Positions 17,670-27,318 are shown, counted from the first letter of the stretch. The stretch is DNA of 64,000 bases from an uncultured delta proteobacterium (GCA_903885795.1 CAISJV010000001.1:62001-126000); one strand, 5' to 3'. Numbers and translations: made by a program. Notes: generated from the sequence alone by a model not told the origin.

Positions 17670-17897
17670 CATAGCGTTCAGGCGCCCCGCGTAGTAGGGG
17701 TGAAAAGGGAAGGCGGTGCGAATCCGCCGCATGGAGGCCGATGCTGTAAGCCCCCCAACGCCGGTTTAAGGAAACCGGTTGTTGATGTTTTTCCGCAATG
17801 TCCCGGAGACAAACAAGGTCTGCGGGTGAAAAGTCACTGACCTAAAGGGTTGGGAAGGCGAGCGGGAAAGGGGTAAGCCAGAAGACCTGCCTGATCG
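17670..17897 (+). ncRNA. Cobalamin (B12) riboswitch
   Basis: The leader holds the conserved landmarks of a cobalamin riboswitch in order: GGGAAGGCGGTGCGAATCC (17708-17726), GCTGTAAGCCCC near 17743, AGTCACTG near 17832 and the B12-box GCCAGAAGACCTGCC (17877-17891). It is followed at once by an intrinsic terminator (17921-17965), the arrangement expected for transcriptional OFF control by adenosylcobalamin. The controlled gene is the zinc-dependent dehydrogenase at 17985, an unusual target. Confidence 0.88.
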
Positions 17898-17920
17898 ATG
17901 CAAAAGCGGCAACGCCCAGA

Positions 17921-17965
17921 GCCGCCGGGAACATGAGAAAATTCATGTTCCCGGCGGCTTTTTTT
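17921..17965 (+). terminator. Intrinsic terminator of the B12 riboswitch
   Basis: A perfect 15-bp stem (GCCGCCGGGAACATG, 17921-17935, with its complement 17944-17958), an 8-nt loop and a run of seven T. It lies just before the ribosome binding site of the dehydrogenase, so ligand binding should switch that gene off. Confidence 0.9.
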
Positions 17966-17984
17966 ATTTACGGAGGTGGAAAGG

Positions 17985-18996
17985 ATGAAGCAGGCTTTAC
18001 TAAGAGATATCAATATTTTGGACATCGTCGGAACGGGGCCGCCGGAACTGCCGCCCGGCGGTGTCCTGGTCGCGATGCGGGCGGCGGCTCTCTGCCGCAC
18101 CGATGTCAAGATGATCCGCCAAGGTCACCGGGATCTCGTCCTGCCACGCATTCCCGGCCACGAAGGGGTCGGGCAGATTATCGCCAGCGACTATCCTGCC
18201 CTGCCCCCGGGAACGATGGTCGCCGTCTATCCCGGTTGTTACTGCGGAACCTGTCCGGCCTGCCGACAGGGGCAAACGGCGCGCTGCCCGTCACTGAGCA
18301 TCCTCGGGTTCAACCGGGACGGCCTCTTTCGAACCATCGTCCCCTTTGACTCGGAGGAGCTTGCCTCTCTTGTTCCCTGTCCGCCTGACCTGGATCCTTT
18401 GGTCGCCGTCCTGGCAGAGCCTCTGGCCTGTTGCCTGTCGGCGCTCCGGAAATTTCCCGGCAGAAAGCGGGATAATGCCCTGGTCGTCGGGGCCGGGGCC
18501 GTGGGTTGCCTCTTTGCGGTCCTCCTCGTCTCCTCCGGCTGGCAGCGAGTCCTTATTACCGACAGTGATCCGGCCAGGCTAGACAGCGAAATTCCGCCAG
18601 GAGTGGAGATACTGCCGGCGACAACAGGGGAACTTCCCAGGATACTTTCGGGAATGGGACTTGCCGCTTCCCTCCGGTTGCTCATCCCGGCCTGTCCCGG
18701 CGGTCTCGACTGGCCCTTCTGGGAAGCGATGGCTCCGGGAGGGTGCGTGTCCGTCTTTTCAGGTCTAGAAGGGACGGGAGAGAGCGGTCGCCATGAACCG
18801 TCTCCACTACGGCGAACTGGTCCTGGCCGATTCCCTAGGTCGGGGCGTGCAGATGGCCCGGGAGGAAATCGCCACGGCCCGACCCCTGCAAAAACTTGCC
18901 GCCTGGGTGGCTCTCCAGAACCGCCGCCCCGACCGGTGCCTGGACAGGTTATTAGAAATTACCGAGGCGGCTGGCATCCCGGGAAATATTTGTTGA
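17985..18996 (+). pseudogene. Zinc-dependent MDR alcohol dehydrogenase, frameshifted
   Basis: The ATG at 17985 has GGAGG 8 nt upstream. The product begins as a medium-chain zinc dehydrogenase: catalytic-zinc Cys in ALCRTD, His in IPGHEG, structural-zinc cysteines in CYCGTCPACRQGQTARC, and a nucleotide-binding loop VVGAGAVG. Near 18780 the match leaves this frame: the continuing family-like C-terminus (MNRLHYGELVLADSLG to the end) lies in the next frame and stops at 18996. Spliced, the length is about 337 residues, normal for the family. One extra base in a GGGAGAGAG run would explain it: true frameshift, sequencing error or, less likely, recoding. The unshifted frame runs on as Pro/Arg-rich nonsense to 19031. 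The gene is controlled by the B12 riboswitch upstream. The substrate is unknown. Confidence 0.75.
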
Positions 18997-19050
18997 CTTT
19001 GCGGATGTCTTTATTCGATTCTGACATATGAAATCATGGGAGGATGGTCA

Positions 19051-19494
19051 ATGAAAGGAACTATCGGTCTTGTCTCTTTTGGTCTTTTTTTTCTTTGCGC
19101 CTGCACCGGTTCCCGGCCGGCCGATCTGGGCGCTCAAAACGGACGTCTCCGTCCCTGCCCCGACCGCCCCAACTGCGTCTCGTCCCAAAGTGAGGAGCCA
19201 AAACACGCTATCTGCCCCCTGTCCTATCAGGGAACCCGGACCGACGCCTCCCAGCGTCTGTTGAAGCTGCTTGGATCCATGCCCAGAGTGCAGGTGGTAA
19301 CCGCCACGCCGGACTACATACATGCCGAGTTCTCATCCCTGATTTTCCGCTTTGTGGATGACGTGGAATTTGTTTTCGAAGACGCGGACAAAAATATCCA
19401 GATCCGTTCCGCCTCCCGTCTGGGCTACTCCGATTTCGGCGTCAACCGCAAGCGCGTCGAAACCATCAGGGAAGCCTTTGAAAAGGTTAAATGA
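19051..19494 (+). CDS. DUF1499-family lipoprotein
   Basis: The 147-residue protein has a signal peptide ending in a lipobox (LCAC), then CPDRPNCVSSQ, the DUF1499 opening motif, and a conserved end with DVEFVFED and SRLGYSDFGVNRKRVE. Members are envelope lipoproteins of unknown function. I chose ATG 19051 because GGAGG lies 7 nt upstream and the signal peptide follows directly; an ATG five codons earlier lacks this. Confidence 0.82.
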   Translation: MKGTIGLVSFGLFFLCACTGSRPADLGAQNGRLRPCPDRPNCVSSQSEEPKHAICPLSYQGTRTDASQRLLKLLGSMPRVQVVTATPDYIHAEFSSLIFRFVDDVEFVFEDADKNIQIRSASRLGYSDFGVNRKRVETIREAFEKVK

Positions 19495-19559
19495 AATGTG
19501 TCCGCAGCACAGCAAGGGCGTGAAAAGAAATCGACTTATTAACCGCTTTGGGGGTGGCT

Positions 19560-22109
19560 ATGAAAAAGGGTAATATGAATAAGATCCACTTGGTCGATGG
19601 CAAATATGGCATTGGCGACCTTGTTGATCTTGGCCAACTGCGCAGGATATTTGAGCGGTTCACCGAAGCCACCGGGTTTACCATTGGCTTTTTGGATCAC
19701 CCCGGCTTGAATATCCTGATTTCCACCGGGTGGCGGGATATCTGCGCCAAGTTCCACCGGGGATGCCCCGAGTCGGAAGCCATCTGCTTGAAGAGTAACC
19801 GGCATCTCTTGGTTCAACTCGACGAACCTGGCAAGGTGGTTATTGAACTATGTGACCATGGGCTCGTAGACTGCGCGACCCCGATCATAATCAAGGGAAA
19901 ACACATCGCCAGTCTGGCCACGGGTCAACTATTCCTGGAAGAACCTGATTTCGAACGATTCAAACGGCAGGCCAGACTTTTCGGATTCAACGAGCATGCG
20001 TATTTGAAGGCGATTGAAGAGATTCCCGTGGTTACTGAAGAAAAGCTCAAGATTATGACATCTCTTTTGGGGGAGATAGCTCTCGTCGTTTCTCAACTTG
20101 GATACACGAACCTGGTCGGCAAAGAAGAAGCCGAACAGATGGTGAATGATATTGCTGAGCGGAAGCGAGCAGAAGACATGCTGAAGAGAAGCGAAAAAAA
20201 GTTCCGATTCCTGACCGAAAATATGAACGATAACATCTTTACCATGGATTTGAACTTGCGAACCACCTATGTCAGCCAGTCCATAAAAAAAATCCTCGGA
20301 TTTACTCCGGAAGAGCGCCTGAAACAGGATCCTACTGAACAAGTGACTCCTGCTTCGATGGCCCAAATAGGGGAAATCCTGTGCCAGGAGCTTGAGCGTG
20401 AACAAAAAGGTCCCCGTGATCCAGACCGATCAGTCAAGTTTGAAGTGGAATACTATCATAAAGACGGTTCTACGGTCTGGATGGAAAATGTAATGAGCGG
20501 AATTCGCGATGACCAGGAAGTTCTGGTCGGATTCCACGGGGTTTCACGCGACATCACGGAGCGAAAGCAGGTGGAACAGGCCCTTCAAACGAACGAAACA
20601 CGGCTGAGGACAGTTTTCGATTCTGTCCAGGACTTCATTTTTATCAAGGATGCGAGCCGACGTTATTTTATGATCAACAACTTTTTCAAGAGGAGGTTTG
20701 ATGTCGATCCATCTGTCTTTATTGGACATACGGATGAGGACGTCCCCATTTTCGAAAACAAGGAAATGACCGGCGCAATCATCAAGGATATGGATGCTCT
20801 GGTTCTGCAGGGAGAAACCGCGCATTATGAACTGACACACCGTGTTTGCGGGACACTCATCAGCTTCGATATTTTGAAGACGCCGATTCGGGACGGACAA
20901 GGAAATATTACGGGCATCTGCGGTGTTTCCCGCGACATCACGGAGCGCCGCAGAATTGAGGAGGAAAAGGGAAGGCTGGAAGATCGTCTGCAACATGCAG
21001 ATAAAATGGAATCCATCGGTACTTTAGCCGGCGGCATCGCCCATGATTTCAACAATCTGCTCATGGGAATCCAAGGGTATGCCTCGCTGATGCTGCTGGA
21101 TCTTGATCCATCCCATCCCCATTATGAACGTCTGAAGCTAATGGAGCAGATGGTTGCCAGCGGGGCCGATCTGACGAAGCAACTGTTGGGTTTTGCCCGC
21201 GGGGGACGGTATGAGATCAAACCCACAGATATGAATTTCATCATCGAAAAGACCTCCTCCATGTTCGGGAGAACCAAAAAGGAAATATCTATCCATAGGA
21301 AATACGGGAGAGATCTCTTTACCGTTGATGTTGACCAGGGGCAGATGGAACAGGTGTTCATGAATCTTTATGTGAACGCCTGGCAGGCTATGCCCGGAGG
21401 CGGGGATATCTATCTGGAGACGGGAGATGTTCATATGGATGAGGCGCAAGCCTTTCATTATGGTATCAAGCCGGGGAAATATGTGAAAATAACTGTTGCC
21501 GATACGGGCACCGGGATGGACGAGAAGACCAGGGAACGGATCTTTGATCCTTTTTTCACGACGAAGGAAATGGGTAGAGGGACCGGATTGGGTTTGGCAA
21601 CGGTCTATGGGATTATCAAGGGTCACCAGGGCATAATCGATGTATGCAGCGAGCCCGGTCAGGGAACGACGTTCGCCATCCATTTGCCCGTTTCGGAGAA
21701 GGAAGTTGTGAAGGGGAAGACGGTAGCCGGGACAATCGCCAGGGGCACGGAGACGATCATACTGGTGGATGATGAAAAGTCCGTACTGGAAGTGACAAAG
21801 AAACTGCTGGAGTCCATGGGGTACCGGGTCTATGCGGCCGGGAGCGGTCAGGAAGCAATCGCCGTGTACATGGAAAAAAGAGACAAGATCGCCCTGGTTA
21901 TTTTGGACATGATCATGCCGGGGATATCGGGAGGAGAGACTTTCGATCGCCTCAGGAAAATCAATTCCGAACTCAAGGTTCTTCTTTCCAGCGGGTACAG
22001 CATCACCGGCCAGGCGCAGGAGATTCTGGACCGTGGCTGCAACGGATTTCTCCAGAAGCCGTTTAATCTGAAAAATCTCTCCCGGAAGCTCAGGGAGCTG
22101 TTGGACTGA
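19560..22109 (+). CDS. PocR/PAS hybrid sensor histidine kinase with receiver
   Basis: About 849 residues. An N-terminal PocR-type ligand domain (about 15-185) carries its cysteines and [10 protein letters not shown], and binds small metabolites or redox signals in known relatives. Two PAS domains follow (about 200-330 and 340-460), then His in GGIAHDFNN, the ATPase domain (NAWQAM, GTGLGLA) and a receiver (about 735-850) with Asp in VILDMIMPG. There are no membrane segments. From the His box to the end it closely parallels the kinase at 8344-10767; the input modules differ. The start is uncertain: TTG 19548, ATG 19560 and ATG 19575 are all in frame. Confidence 0.87.
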   Translation: MKKGNMNKIHLVDGKYGIGDLVDLGQLRRIFERFTEATGFTIGFLDHPGLNILISTGWRDICAKFHRGCPESEAICLKSNRHLLVQLDEPGKVVIELCDHGLVDCATPIIIKGKHIASLATGQLFLEEPDFERFKRQARLFGFNEHAYLKAIEEIPVVTEEKLKIMTSLLGEIALVVSQLGYTNLVGKEEAEQMVNDIAERKRAEDMLKRSEKKFRFLTENMNDNIFTMDLNLRTTYVSQSIKKILGFTPEERLKQDPTEQVTPASMAQIGEILCQELEREQKGPRDPDRSVKFEVEYYHKDGSTVWMENVMSGIRDDQEVLVGFHGVSRDITERKQVEQALQTNETRLRTVFDSVQDFIFIKDASRRYFMINNFFKRRFDVDPSVFIGHTDEDVPIFENKEMTGAIIKDMDALVLQGETAHYELTHRVCGTLISFDILKTPIRDGQGNITGICGVSRDITERRRIEEEKGRLEDRLQHADKMESIGTLAGGIAHDFNNLLMGIQGYASLMLLDLDPSHPHYERLKLMEQMVASGADLTKQLLGFARGGRYEIKPTDMNFIIEKTSSMFGRTKKEISIHRKYGRDLFTVDVDQGQMEQVFMNLYVNAWQAMPGGGDIYLETGDVHMDEAQAFHYGIKPGKYVKITVADTGTGMDEKTRERIFDPFFTTKEMGRGTGLGLATVYGIIKGHQGIIDVCSEPGQGTTFAIHLPVSEKEVVKGKTVAGTIARGTETIILVDDEKSVLEVTKKLLESMGYRVYAAGSGQEAIAVYMEKRDKIALVILDMIMPGISGGETFDRLRKINSELKVLLSSGYSITGQAQEILDRGCNGFLQKPFNLKNLSRKLRELLD

Positions 22110-22133
22110 AACAACGCTCTCCCTTGAAAATCT

Positions 22134-24494
22134 TCAACTATTTCCCATTTGATCAAGGATGGACAGGGCTACTTCCTTGGCCGTCGGGCCCACATCCAGA
22201 GTAGGACCGACGCAGGAGGGACACCCATAGGAACAGGGGCAACTACGCAGCAACTGCCCGACACCATGGAGGAGATCCAGGTGTTGTTCATAGAGGAGGG
22301 CGGAAAAACCGATTCCTCCCGGGTAAGCGTCAAAGAGAAAAATAGTCGGGTCAAAAGCGTCGATCCGTGAAGTCTCTCCAGCGGCGGCATAATTAGTGAT
22401 GGCTCGTAACTCCTTGCCTTTTTTCACAAACCACTCCCCGCTCTTGTCGCCGATGGCCCGATCGAGGTCATGAAGATCGGCCATAAGACGCATGGCGGCC
22501 AGATGGTGGAGGCTGTAGGCGAGGCCCGTGAGGCCGTCGATGATTTCTGCCTGGTTGTAGGGAAGAGCCGCAAGCAGGTCTTTTGGTATGGTCAACCAGT
22601 AACTGGTGGTGTGCATATCCTTCTCGGGAAGGGAGACATCGCCGTAGCCGAGATTTTCCGCCGTATAAAACCTAATCTTCTTGAATCCCACCACCTTGCG
22701 GACGACCTGCACCTCCCCGTGCTCAACTATGACCTGGCGAAACCGCTTACTATCGAAGGAGTCGATCACCCGGACATTCGTATAGGTCATGGCATCGGTA
22801 TAATAGCCGACCTCGACGCGATGCACGTAGGCCGTCTTTCTTTCCAGATCGAGTTTATCCACATGATACTGCTGGGATTCGACCATGTAGATGGCGTCGT
22901 CGTGGACGGTGGTAAAGGCGCTGTCCCAGTCCACTTCGGCGATGACCCGGTGCCGGCCGGCATCCGAGGTATCGACGATAACGACATTTTCCGGGTTGAT
23001 GCTGCGCAGGCTGACCTCGTCGGCAGGATAGCTTTCCGCCATCCAGTGCCAGCGCCCCTCGACCTGGTGGAGGACTCCTTTTTCCTCAAGATAGCCGAGG
23101 AGTTCTTCCAGGTTTTCCTTGCCGAAACGTTCCCCTTTCTCAAAGGGTAGCTCAAAGGCGGCGCTCTTGAGATGATGCAGCAGGATAAGGAGGTTGTCCG
23201 GGTTGATCCGGCAGTGCTCCGGCGAACGGGAAAAGAAATAGTCGGGATGCTCGACGATGAACTGGTCCATGGGGCTGCTGCGGGCAATAAGGAGGGCCAG
23301 GCTGTGACCCATCCGGCGTCCGGCCCGTCCGGCCTGCTGCCAGGTGCTGGCGATGGAACCGGGATAACCGCACAGGATGCAGGCCTCCAGATCGCCGATA
23401 TCGATGCCCAGTTCGAGGGCGTTGGTAGTCACGACGCCCATGACATCCCGTTTCCTTAGTCCCTCTTCAATCTCCCGGCGGAGCATGGGCAGATAGCCGC
23501 CCCGGTAACTCGTCACCGACCGGGGATCTATGGGCTTGCCCCGGGTAAATTGATCCTTGAGATATTTCGTGAGGACCTCGACATTCAGACGGCTCGTGGC
23601 AAAAACGATGGTCTGGATGTCGTTTTCGATAAGTTCCGCCGCGATCCGGCGGGCCGGGGTCAGGGCGGACTGGCGGATGCCCAGCTCACGGTTGACAATC
23701 GGCGGATTATACAGAATGAAGGTCTTCGCCGCCGTGGGGGCGCCGCTCTCGTCGATGAGGGTCATGGGCCGCTCCAGAAGCGCCTCGGCATGTTCCCGGG
23801 GATTGGCCACCGTAGCGGAACAGCAAATGAAGACCGGGTCCTGGCCATAGAAGCGGCAGATCCGGATGAGACGGCGTAGAACATTGGTCAGATGGGACCC
23901 GAAGACGCCCCGGTAGACATGGAGTTCATCGATGACGACAAACTTTAAATTAGCAAATAATTTCTGCCACTTAGTATGGTGCGGCAGGATGCCGGCGTGG
24001 AGCATGTCGGGATTGGTGACGACCACATGGCCCTGCCGGCGGATGGCCTGCCGGGCGTCGTCGGGGGTGTCGCCGTCGTAGGTATAGGTCTTGATGTCCG
24101 CCTTCAACTCCCCGATGAGCCCATGGACCTCGTGCATCTGATCCTGGGCGAGGGCCTTGGTGGGAAAGAGATAGAGGGCGCGGGTCTCCGGCTCTTCAAG
24201 AATCCGTTGCAATACGGGAAGGTTATAGCAGAGGGTCTTGCCGCTCGCCGTGGGGGTCATTAACACTACATCCCGGCCCGCCCGGACCAGCTCGACAGCC
24301 TGCCCCTGGTGGCTGTAAAGCTGCCCAATCCCCTGCCCCGCCAGAACAGCCCCCAGGCGAGGATGGAGCCAAGCGGGAAAGGGGGTGAAGCGGCCTTCCC
24401 GGGGGGGGATCTTTTTCAGGGCTCGGACATTTGCCAGAAAGCGCTTATCATTCTCCAGTCTTGCGAGCAATTCCCTCAGGGTCAGTTTCGCCAT
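22134..24494 (-). CDS. DEAD/DEAH helicase with C-terminal cysteine cluster, MrfA/YprA type
   Basis: This 786-residue superfamily 2 helicase has Walker A TASGKT (about 82-87), a DExH box (VIDELH), motif III-like CCSATV and motif VI QAGRAGR, then a DUF1998-like domain whose end carries four cysteines in SCPCSYGCPSCVGP. This is the layout of YprA/MrfA, a 3'-5' DNA helicase that works with exonuclease MrfB in repair of mitomycin C adducts. The matching MrfB-like gene is at 11091-12440. AGGAG lies 8 nt before the ATG. The gene converges on the PocR kinase. Confidence 0.87.
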   Translation of the reverse strand: MAKLTLRELLARLENDKRFLANVRALKKIPPREGRFTPFPAWLHPRLGAVLAGQGIGQLYSHQGQAVELVRAGRDVVLMTPTASGKTLCYNLPVLQRILEEPETRALYLFPTKALAQDQMHEVHGLIGELKADIKTYTYDGDTPDDARQAIRRQGHVVVTNPDMLHAGILPHHTKWQKLFANLKFVVIDELHVYRGVFGSHLTNVLRRLIRICRFYGQDPVFICCSATVANPREHAEALLERPMTLIDESGAPTAAKTFILYNPPIVNRELGIRQSALTPARRIAAELIENDIQTIVFATSRLNVEVLTKYLKDQFTRGKPIDPRSVTSYRGGYLPMLRREIEEGLRKRDVMGVVTTNALELGIDIGDLEACILCGYPGSIASTWQQAGRAGRRMGHSLALLIARSSPMDQFIVEHPDYFFSRSPEHCRINPDNLLILLHHLKSAAFELPFEKGERFGKENLEELLGYLEEKGVLHQVEGRWHWMAESYPADEVSLRSINPENVVIVDTSDAGRHRVIAEVDWDSAFTTVHDDAIYMVESQQYHVDKLDLERKTAYVHRVEVGYYTDAMTYTNVRVIDSFDSKRFRQVIVEHGEVQVVRKVVGFKKIRFYTAENLGYGDVSLPEKDMHTTSYWLTIPKDLLAALPYNQAEIIDGLTGLAYSLHHLAAMRLMADLHDLDRAIGDKSGEWFVKKGKELRAITNYAAAGETSRIDAFDPTIFLFDAYPGGIGFSALLYEQHLDLLHGVGQLLRSCPCSYGCPSCVGPTLDVGPTAKEVALSILDQMGNS

Positions 24495-24621
24495 GGCTTG
24501 TTCTCCTGAATCATATTACTTCTACATTTACCACGGGGGCAAAGGTGATGTCAAAATGCTTTCCTTTGGGGGCATGAAAATTGTCGTTTTCTCGGAATGG
24601 TCTTTCTGATATGGTGCGCTC

Positions 24622-25317
24622 ATGAATCCCCTGATCCGGATTATGGAAAGCAGCAAGTTTCACTACCTCCTCGCATCCCTTGCGTTGATGATTGTTTCGT
24701 ATCCCTTCATCGAGGGAAGAGGACTCGCGGCACACCTGTTTTTGTTCATTAATCTGGCCATCTTTTTCTCCAGTCTCTATATGCTCGACCACAGCCCCCG
24801 CCTGCGCCTGTTCGCCTATGTCAACGGCGGCATGATGCTTCTCTTCGGTGTACTCTCCAGCTTCATGCCCTTGATCCCCCAGGTCCTGGAGCTCATATTT
24901 GCGGTGTCGACTTTAAGTTTCTTTATCTTCCTCGTTATGGCGATCATCGCCGATTTTTTGCACACCCAGGAGGTCACTGCGGACACCATCAGCGGGGCTG
25001 CCTGTGTGTATCTCCTCATCGGGGTTATCTGGAGCCTGGCTTATGCCCTTCTGGAACATATCTATCCCGGATCTTTCCACTCCTCCATGCCGAAAAAAGT
25101 GATCAGCTTGACGAATACTTCATCTTTTTCCTATTTCAGCTTCGTCACCCTCACGACCGTCGGCTTTGGCGACATTACCCCGGTAAGTAAAGGGGCAAAA
25201 CTGCTCGTCATTGTGGAAGCCATCCTGGGGCAGCTCTACATTGCCATCTTCCTGGCCAGAATCATCGGCAGCTATCAGAGAGTAAAAAAATCCGACCCGC
25301 CGTCCACAGGAAAATAA
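24622..25317 (+). CDS. Two-pore-segment ion channel, potassium-channel type
   Basis: 231 residues with about six hydrophobic segments. Between the last two lies TVGFGDITP, a potassium-selectivity filter (TxGFGD variant) with its pore helix (SYFSFVTLT). The N-terminal four short helices have no charged S4-like helix, so voltage sensing is unlikely. It should sit in the inner membrane as a tetramer. No RCK or cyclic-nucleotide domain follows. Confidence 0.85.
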   Translation: MNPLIRIMESSKFHYLLASLALMIVSYPFIEGRGLAAHLFLFINLAIFFSSLYMLDHSPRLRLFAYVNGGMMLLFGVLSSFMPLIPQVLELIFAVSTLSFFIFLVMAIIADFLHTQEVTADTISGAACVYLLIGVIWSLAYALLEHIYPGSFHSSMPKKVISLTNTSSFSYFSFVTLTTVGFGDITPVSKGAKLLVIVEAILGQLYIAIFLARIIGSYQRVKKSDPPSTGK

Positions 25318-25373
25318 TTATGAGCCCGGAAAAGTTTTGCCCGGGAGGAATCGCCCGGGAGGAATAGAATAGA

Positions 25374-25402
25374 TTGACAAACCCTGCCGACATGATTATT
25401 TT
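25374..25402 (+). promoter_or_regulatory. Sigma-70-type promoter for the HesB-like selenoprotein
   Basis: TTGACA (25374-25379), 17-nt spacer, TATTTT (25397-25402), about 60 nt before the start codon. A tandem CCCGGGAGGAAT pair lies just upstream (25340-25367). Confidence 0.55.
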
Positions 25403-25462
25403 AGCCGCCCTTGTCGATGGCAGGCAACCACGACAGATATTAACCCTTAAAAGGAGATAAAT

Positions 25463-25777
25463 ATGCTGGAAGTTACGCAAAAAGCGAACGAGGTGATCAA
25501 GGAATTCCTCCAAGGCAAAGACATTCAGTCCATCCGGATCATAATGACCGCTGGTTGAGGGGGACCCAGCTTGGGAATGGCTCTGGATGAGCCAAAAGAA
25601 ACTGATGAAGTGATCAAGGACAGTGGCCTTACCTTCCTGATCGACAAAACTCTCTATGAGGAGGCCCAGCCCATTACGGTGGATTTCATGGACAGCGCCA
25701 TGGGGTCGGGTTTCAAGCTGTCCTCCAGCCTGGCTTCAGCCGGCGGCGGATGCGGCGGTTCCTGCAGCAGTTGCTGA
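25463..25777 (+). CDS. HesB/IscA-like selenoprotein (UGA = Sec at codon 32)
   Basis: The ATG at 25463 has AAGGAG 8 nt upstream. The frame runs to TGA at 25556-25558, and the same frame continues as GGPSLGMALDEP and onward to a second TGA at 25775. Together they make a complete 104-residue HesB/IscA-like protein: TAG-U-GGP sits where IscA proteins carry their first conserved Cys, and the tail GGGCGGSCSSC holds the C-terminal cysteines. HesB-like proteins with Sec here are known from deltaproteobacteria. A 6-bp hairpin (25578-25594) starts 19 nt after the UGA, as a bacterial SECIS should. It probably binds or handles iron-sulfur or metal, possibly in redox defence. SelB/tRNA-Sec genes are not in this window. 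Confidence 0.88.
25578..25594 (+). promoter_or_regulatory. Candidate bacterial SECIS hairpin
   Basis: TGGCTC-TGGAT-GAGCCA forms a 6-bp stem with a five-base G-containing loop, 19 nt downstream of the in-frame UGA. Position and size fit SelB-dependent SECIS elements. Confidence 0.6.
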
Positions 25778-25792
25778 AAACAGGGACTATCG

Positions 25793-26764
25793 ATGGGACA
25801 AAGGGATCATAACGTGGACGACAAGTCTGTTTCCGAGCGGATGGGTAAAGCCGCCGAAGGGCATCTCCGGAGAGGGGAATACCTGGCGGCAATCGATCTC
25901 TACAGGAAACTTATCGAACGTCATCCCGGGGATGATTCCTTTGTCCTGGCCCTGGCTTGGTCCTATCATGACGGTGGCTTCATGGACGAGGCCGTCGGTT
26001 GCTTCGAAAAACTTCTTGAAAAAGAACTCCAGAGAAAAATCTTCACCGGGTTCGCTTTCGATGAACTCGTGCGGATATTCAAGCGCGACGGCCACTACGA
26101 CCGCCTGGTCATGATCTGTGAGCGGGCTATAGCAGCCCAGCCTGATGACCATGCCCTCATGGGCGACCTGGGGGAGGCTTATCTGAAGACCGGCGGAATC
26201 GAAAAAGCCGTCGCTGTCTTCAGAAAGATGACCAACATGGAACCGGAAGACGGGATGGCCCATTGTCGTCTGGGGAATGCCCTGGTGGCCTTGGAATCAT
26301 TTGAAGGAGCCGAAGCTGCCTACGAGCGGGCTGCGGCAATCGAGCCGACGGCGGCCGGTGCATATTATAGCCGCTTATCCGAGGTCTACCGTCAGGCAGG
26401 CCATTATGACCGGGCCATCCATGCCTTGGACCGATGTATCCGGGAAAACGCCGCCGAACCGGCCTACCATCTCCTCTTCGGGGATATCATGATCGAAAAG
26501 GGCGACATCGCCGCCGGCCTCACCGCCTACGAAAGGGCCGTCAAGATGAGGCCGGACTTCAAAGGCGCCTATTACAACCGTCTCGGCAATACCCTGGTCC
26601 GGTTCTTCCAACATGAAAAAGCCGTGACCGCCTTCCAGAAGGCCATCACGGCAGAACCTGACAATCCCTTTTACATCCTCTATCTTGCCGGCGCCTATAC
26701 CGCTCTGGGCCAGGAAGATCTGGCCCGCCAGGCCATGGAAAACGCGGAAGCCTTAAGAAAATAA
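25793..26764 (+). CDS. Tetratricopeptide-repeat protein
   Basis: 323 residues made almost wholly of TPR units (for example AVGCFEKLLEK, AEAAYERAAAIEP, AIHALDRCI, AVTAFQKAITAEPDNP). There is no signal peptide, membrane segment or catalytic domain. It starts 15 nt after the selenoprotein and is probably co-transcribed; it may be an assembly scaffold. The function is not known. Confidence 0.8.
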   Translation: MGQRDHNVDDKSVSERMGKAAEGHLRRGEYLAAIDLYRKLIERHPGDDSFVLALAWSYHDGGFMDEAVGCFEKLLEKELQRKIFTGFAFDELVRIFKRDGHYDRLVMICERAIAAQPDDHALMGDLGEAYLKTGGIEKAVAVFRKMTNMEPEDGMAHCRLGNALVALESFEGAEAAYERAAAIEPTAAGAYYSRLSEVYRQAGHYDRAIHALDRCIRENAAEPAYHLLFGDIMIEKGDIAAGLTAYERAVKMRPDFKGAYYNRLGNTLVRFFQHEKAVTAFQKAITAEPDNPFYILYLAGAYTALGQEDLARQAMENAEALRK

Positions 26765-26775
26765 AAGCAATTCCG

Positions 26776-27291
26776 TCAGATCTTCCCCATCTTTTTCAGG
26801 GACTCCTTGAAGATATGATAGAAGGCCGTATGTTCAGCCAGACCGCGCTTGAAGATAGCGGCGAAATCATCCACGTTCGTCAGGTTGATGACCAGATTGA
26901 CGCTCTTGTTGAAGGCCGCCATATTGTCTGAGCTGCGAAATCTTCCCGTGAGGAGAATGACGAAAGTATGGCGTCGCGTGGCCATGGGCAGCGCCTCGAA
27001 GTAGACCATCAGATCATTGGCGTCAGGGTCGTCCGTATCGAAGCGTTCATTGAGAACGACCACGTCATAAACATGAAAACGATTCTTCTTCAGGGCATCA
27101 CGGGCATTTGCCGCCTCCGTGATTCGATAACCGGATGATTTCATGGCGGCAACGATCTTTTCACGGACCCCTGCATCGGGTTCGCAGATCAGGGCCGTCT
27201 GCATCCCTTCTTCAACAAAATCAAAAGGCATATCCGAGGCGTTATAGTCCCCGGTCGCTACATCGTTAACCAAAGTTTTTTGTTCTTCCAT
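26776..27291 (-). CDS. Receiver-like protein lacking the phospho-acceptor Asp
   Basis: The 171-residue protein folds, by pattern, as a response-regulator receiver from about residue 30 (TALICEPDAGVRE, then SSGYRITEAANARDAL), but the position of the phosphorylated Asp reads VVVLNERF, so Asp is replaced by Asn. LLTGRFR matches the Thr strand. It is therefore probably a pseudo-receiver that acts by protein contact. It is the last gene of an operon with two PilT-type ATPases (27-nt gap), which suggests a link to pilus retraction or twitching. Confidence 0.72.
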   Translation of the reverse strand: MEEQKTLVNDVATGDYNASDMPFDFVEEGMQTALICEPDAGVREKIVAAMKSSGYRITEAANARDALKKNRFHVYDVVVLNERFDTDDPDANDLMVYFEALPMATRRHTFVILLTGRFRSSDNMAAFNKSVNLVINLTNVDDFAAIFKRGLAEHTAFYHIFKESLKKMGKI

Positions 27292-27318
27292 GGCGCTATA
27301 TCGTCCTCCTTGTCATCA

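Noticed and set aside
17985-19031. Full 351-codon frame as the intact dehydrogenase
   Set aside because: After about 18780 the translation is Pro/Arg/Gly-rich and unlike the family, while the other frame continues the match.
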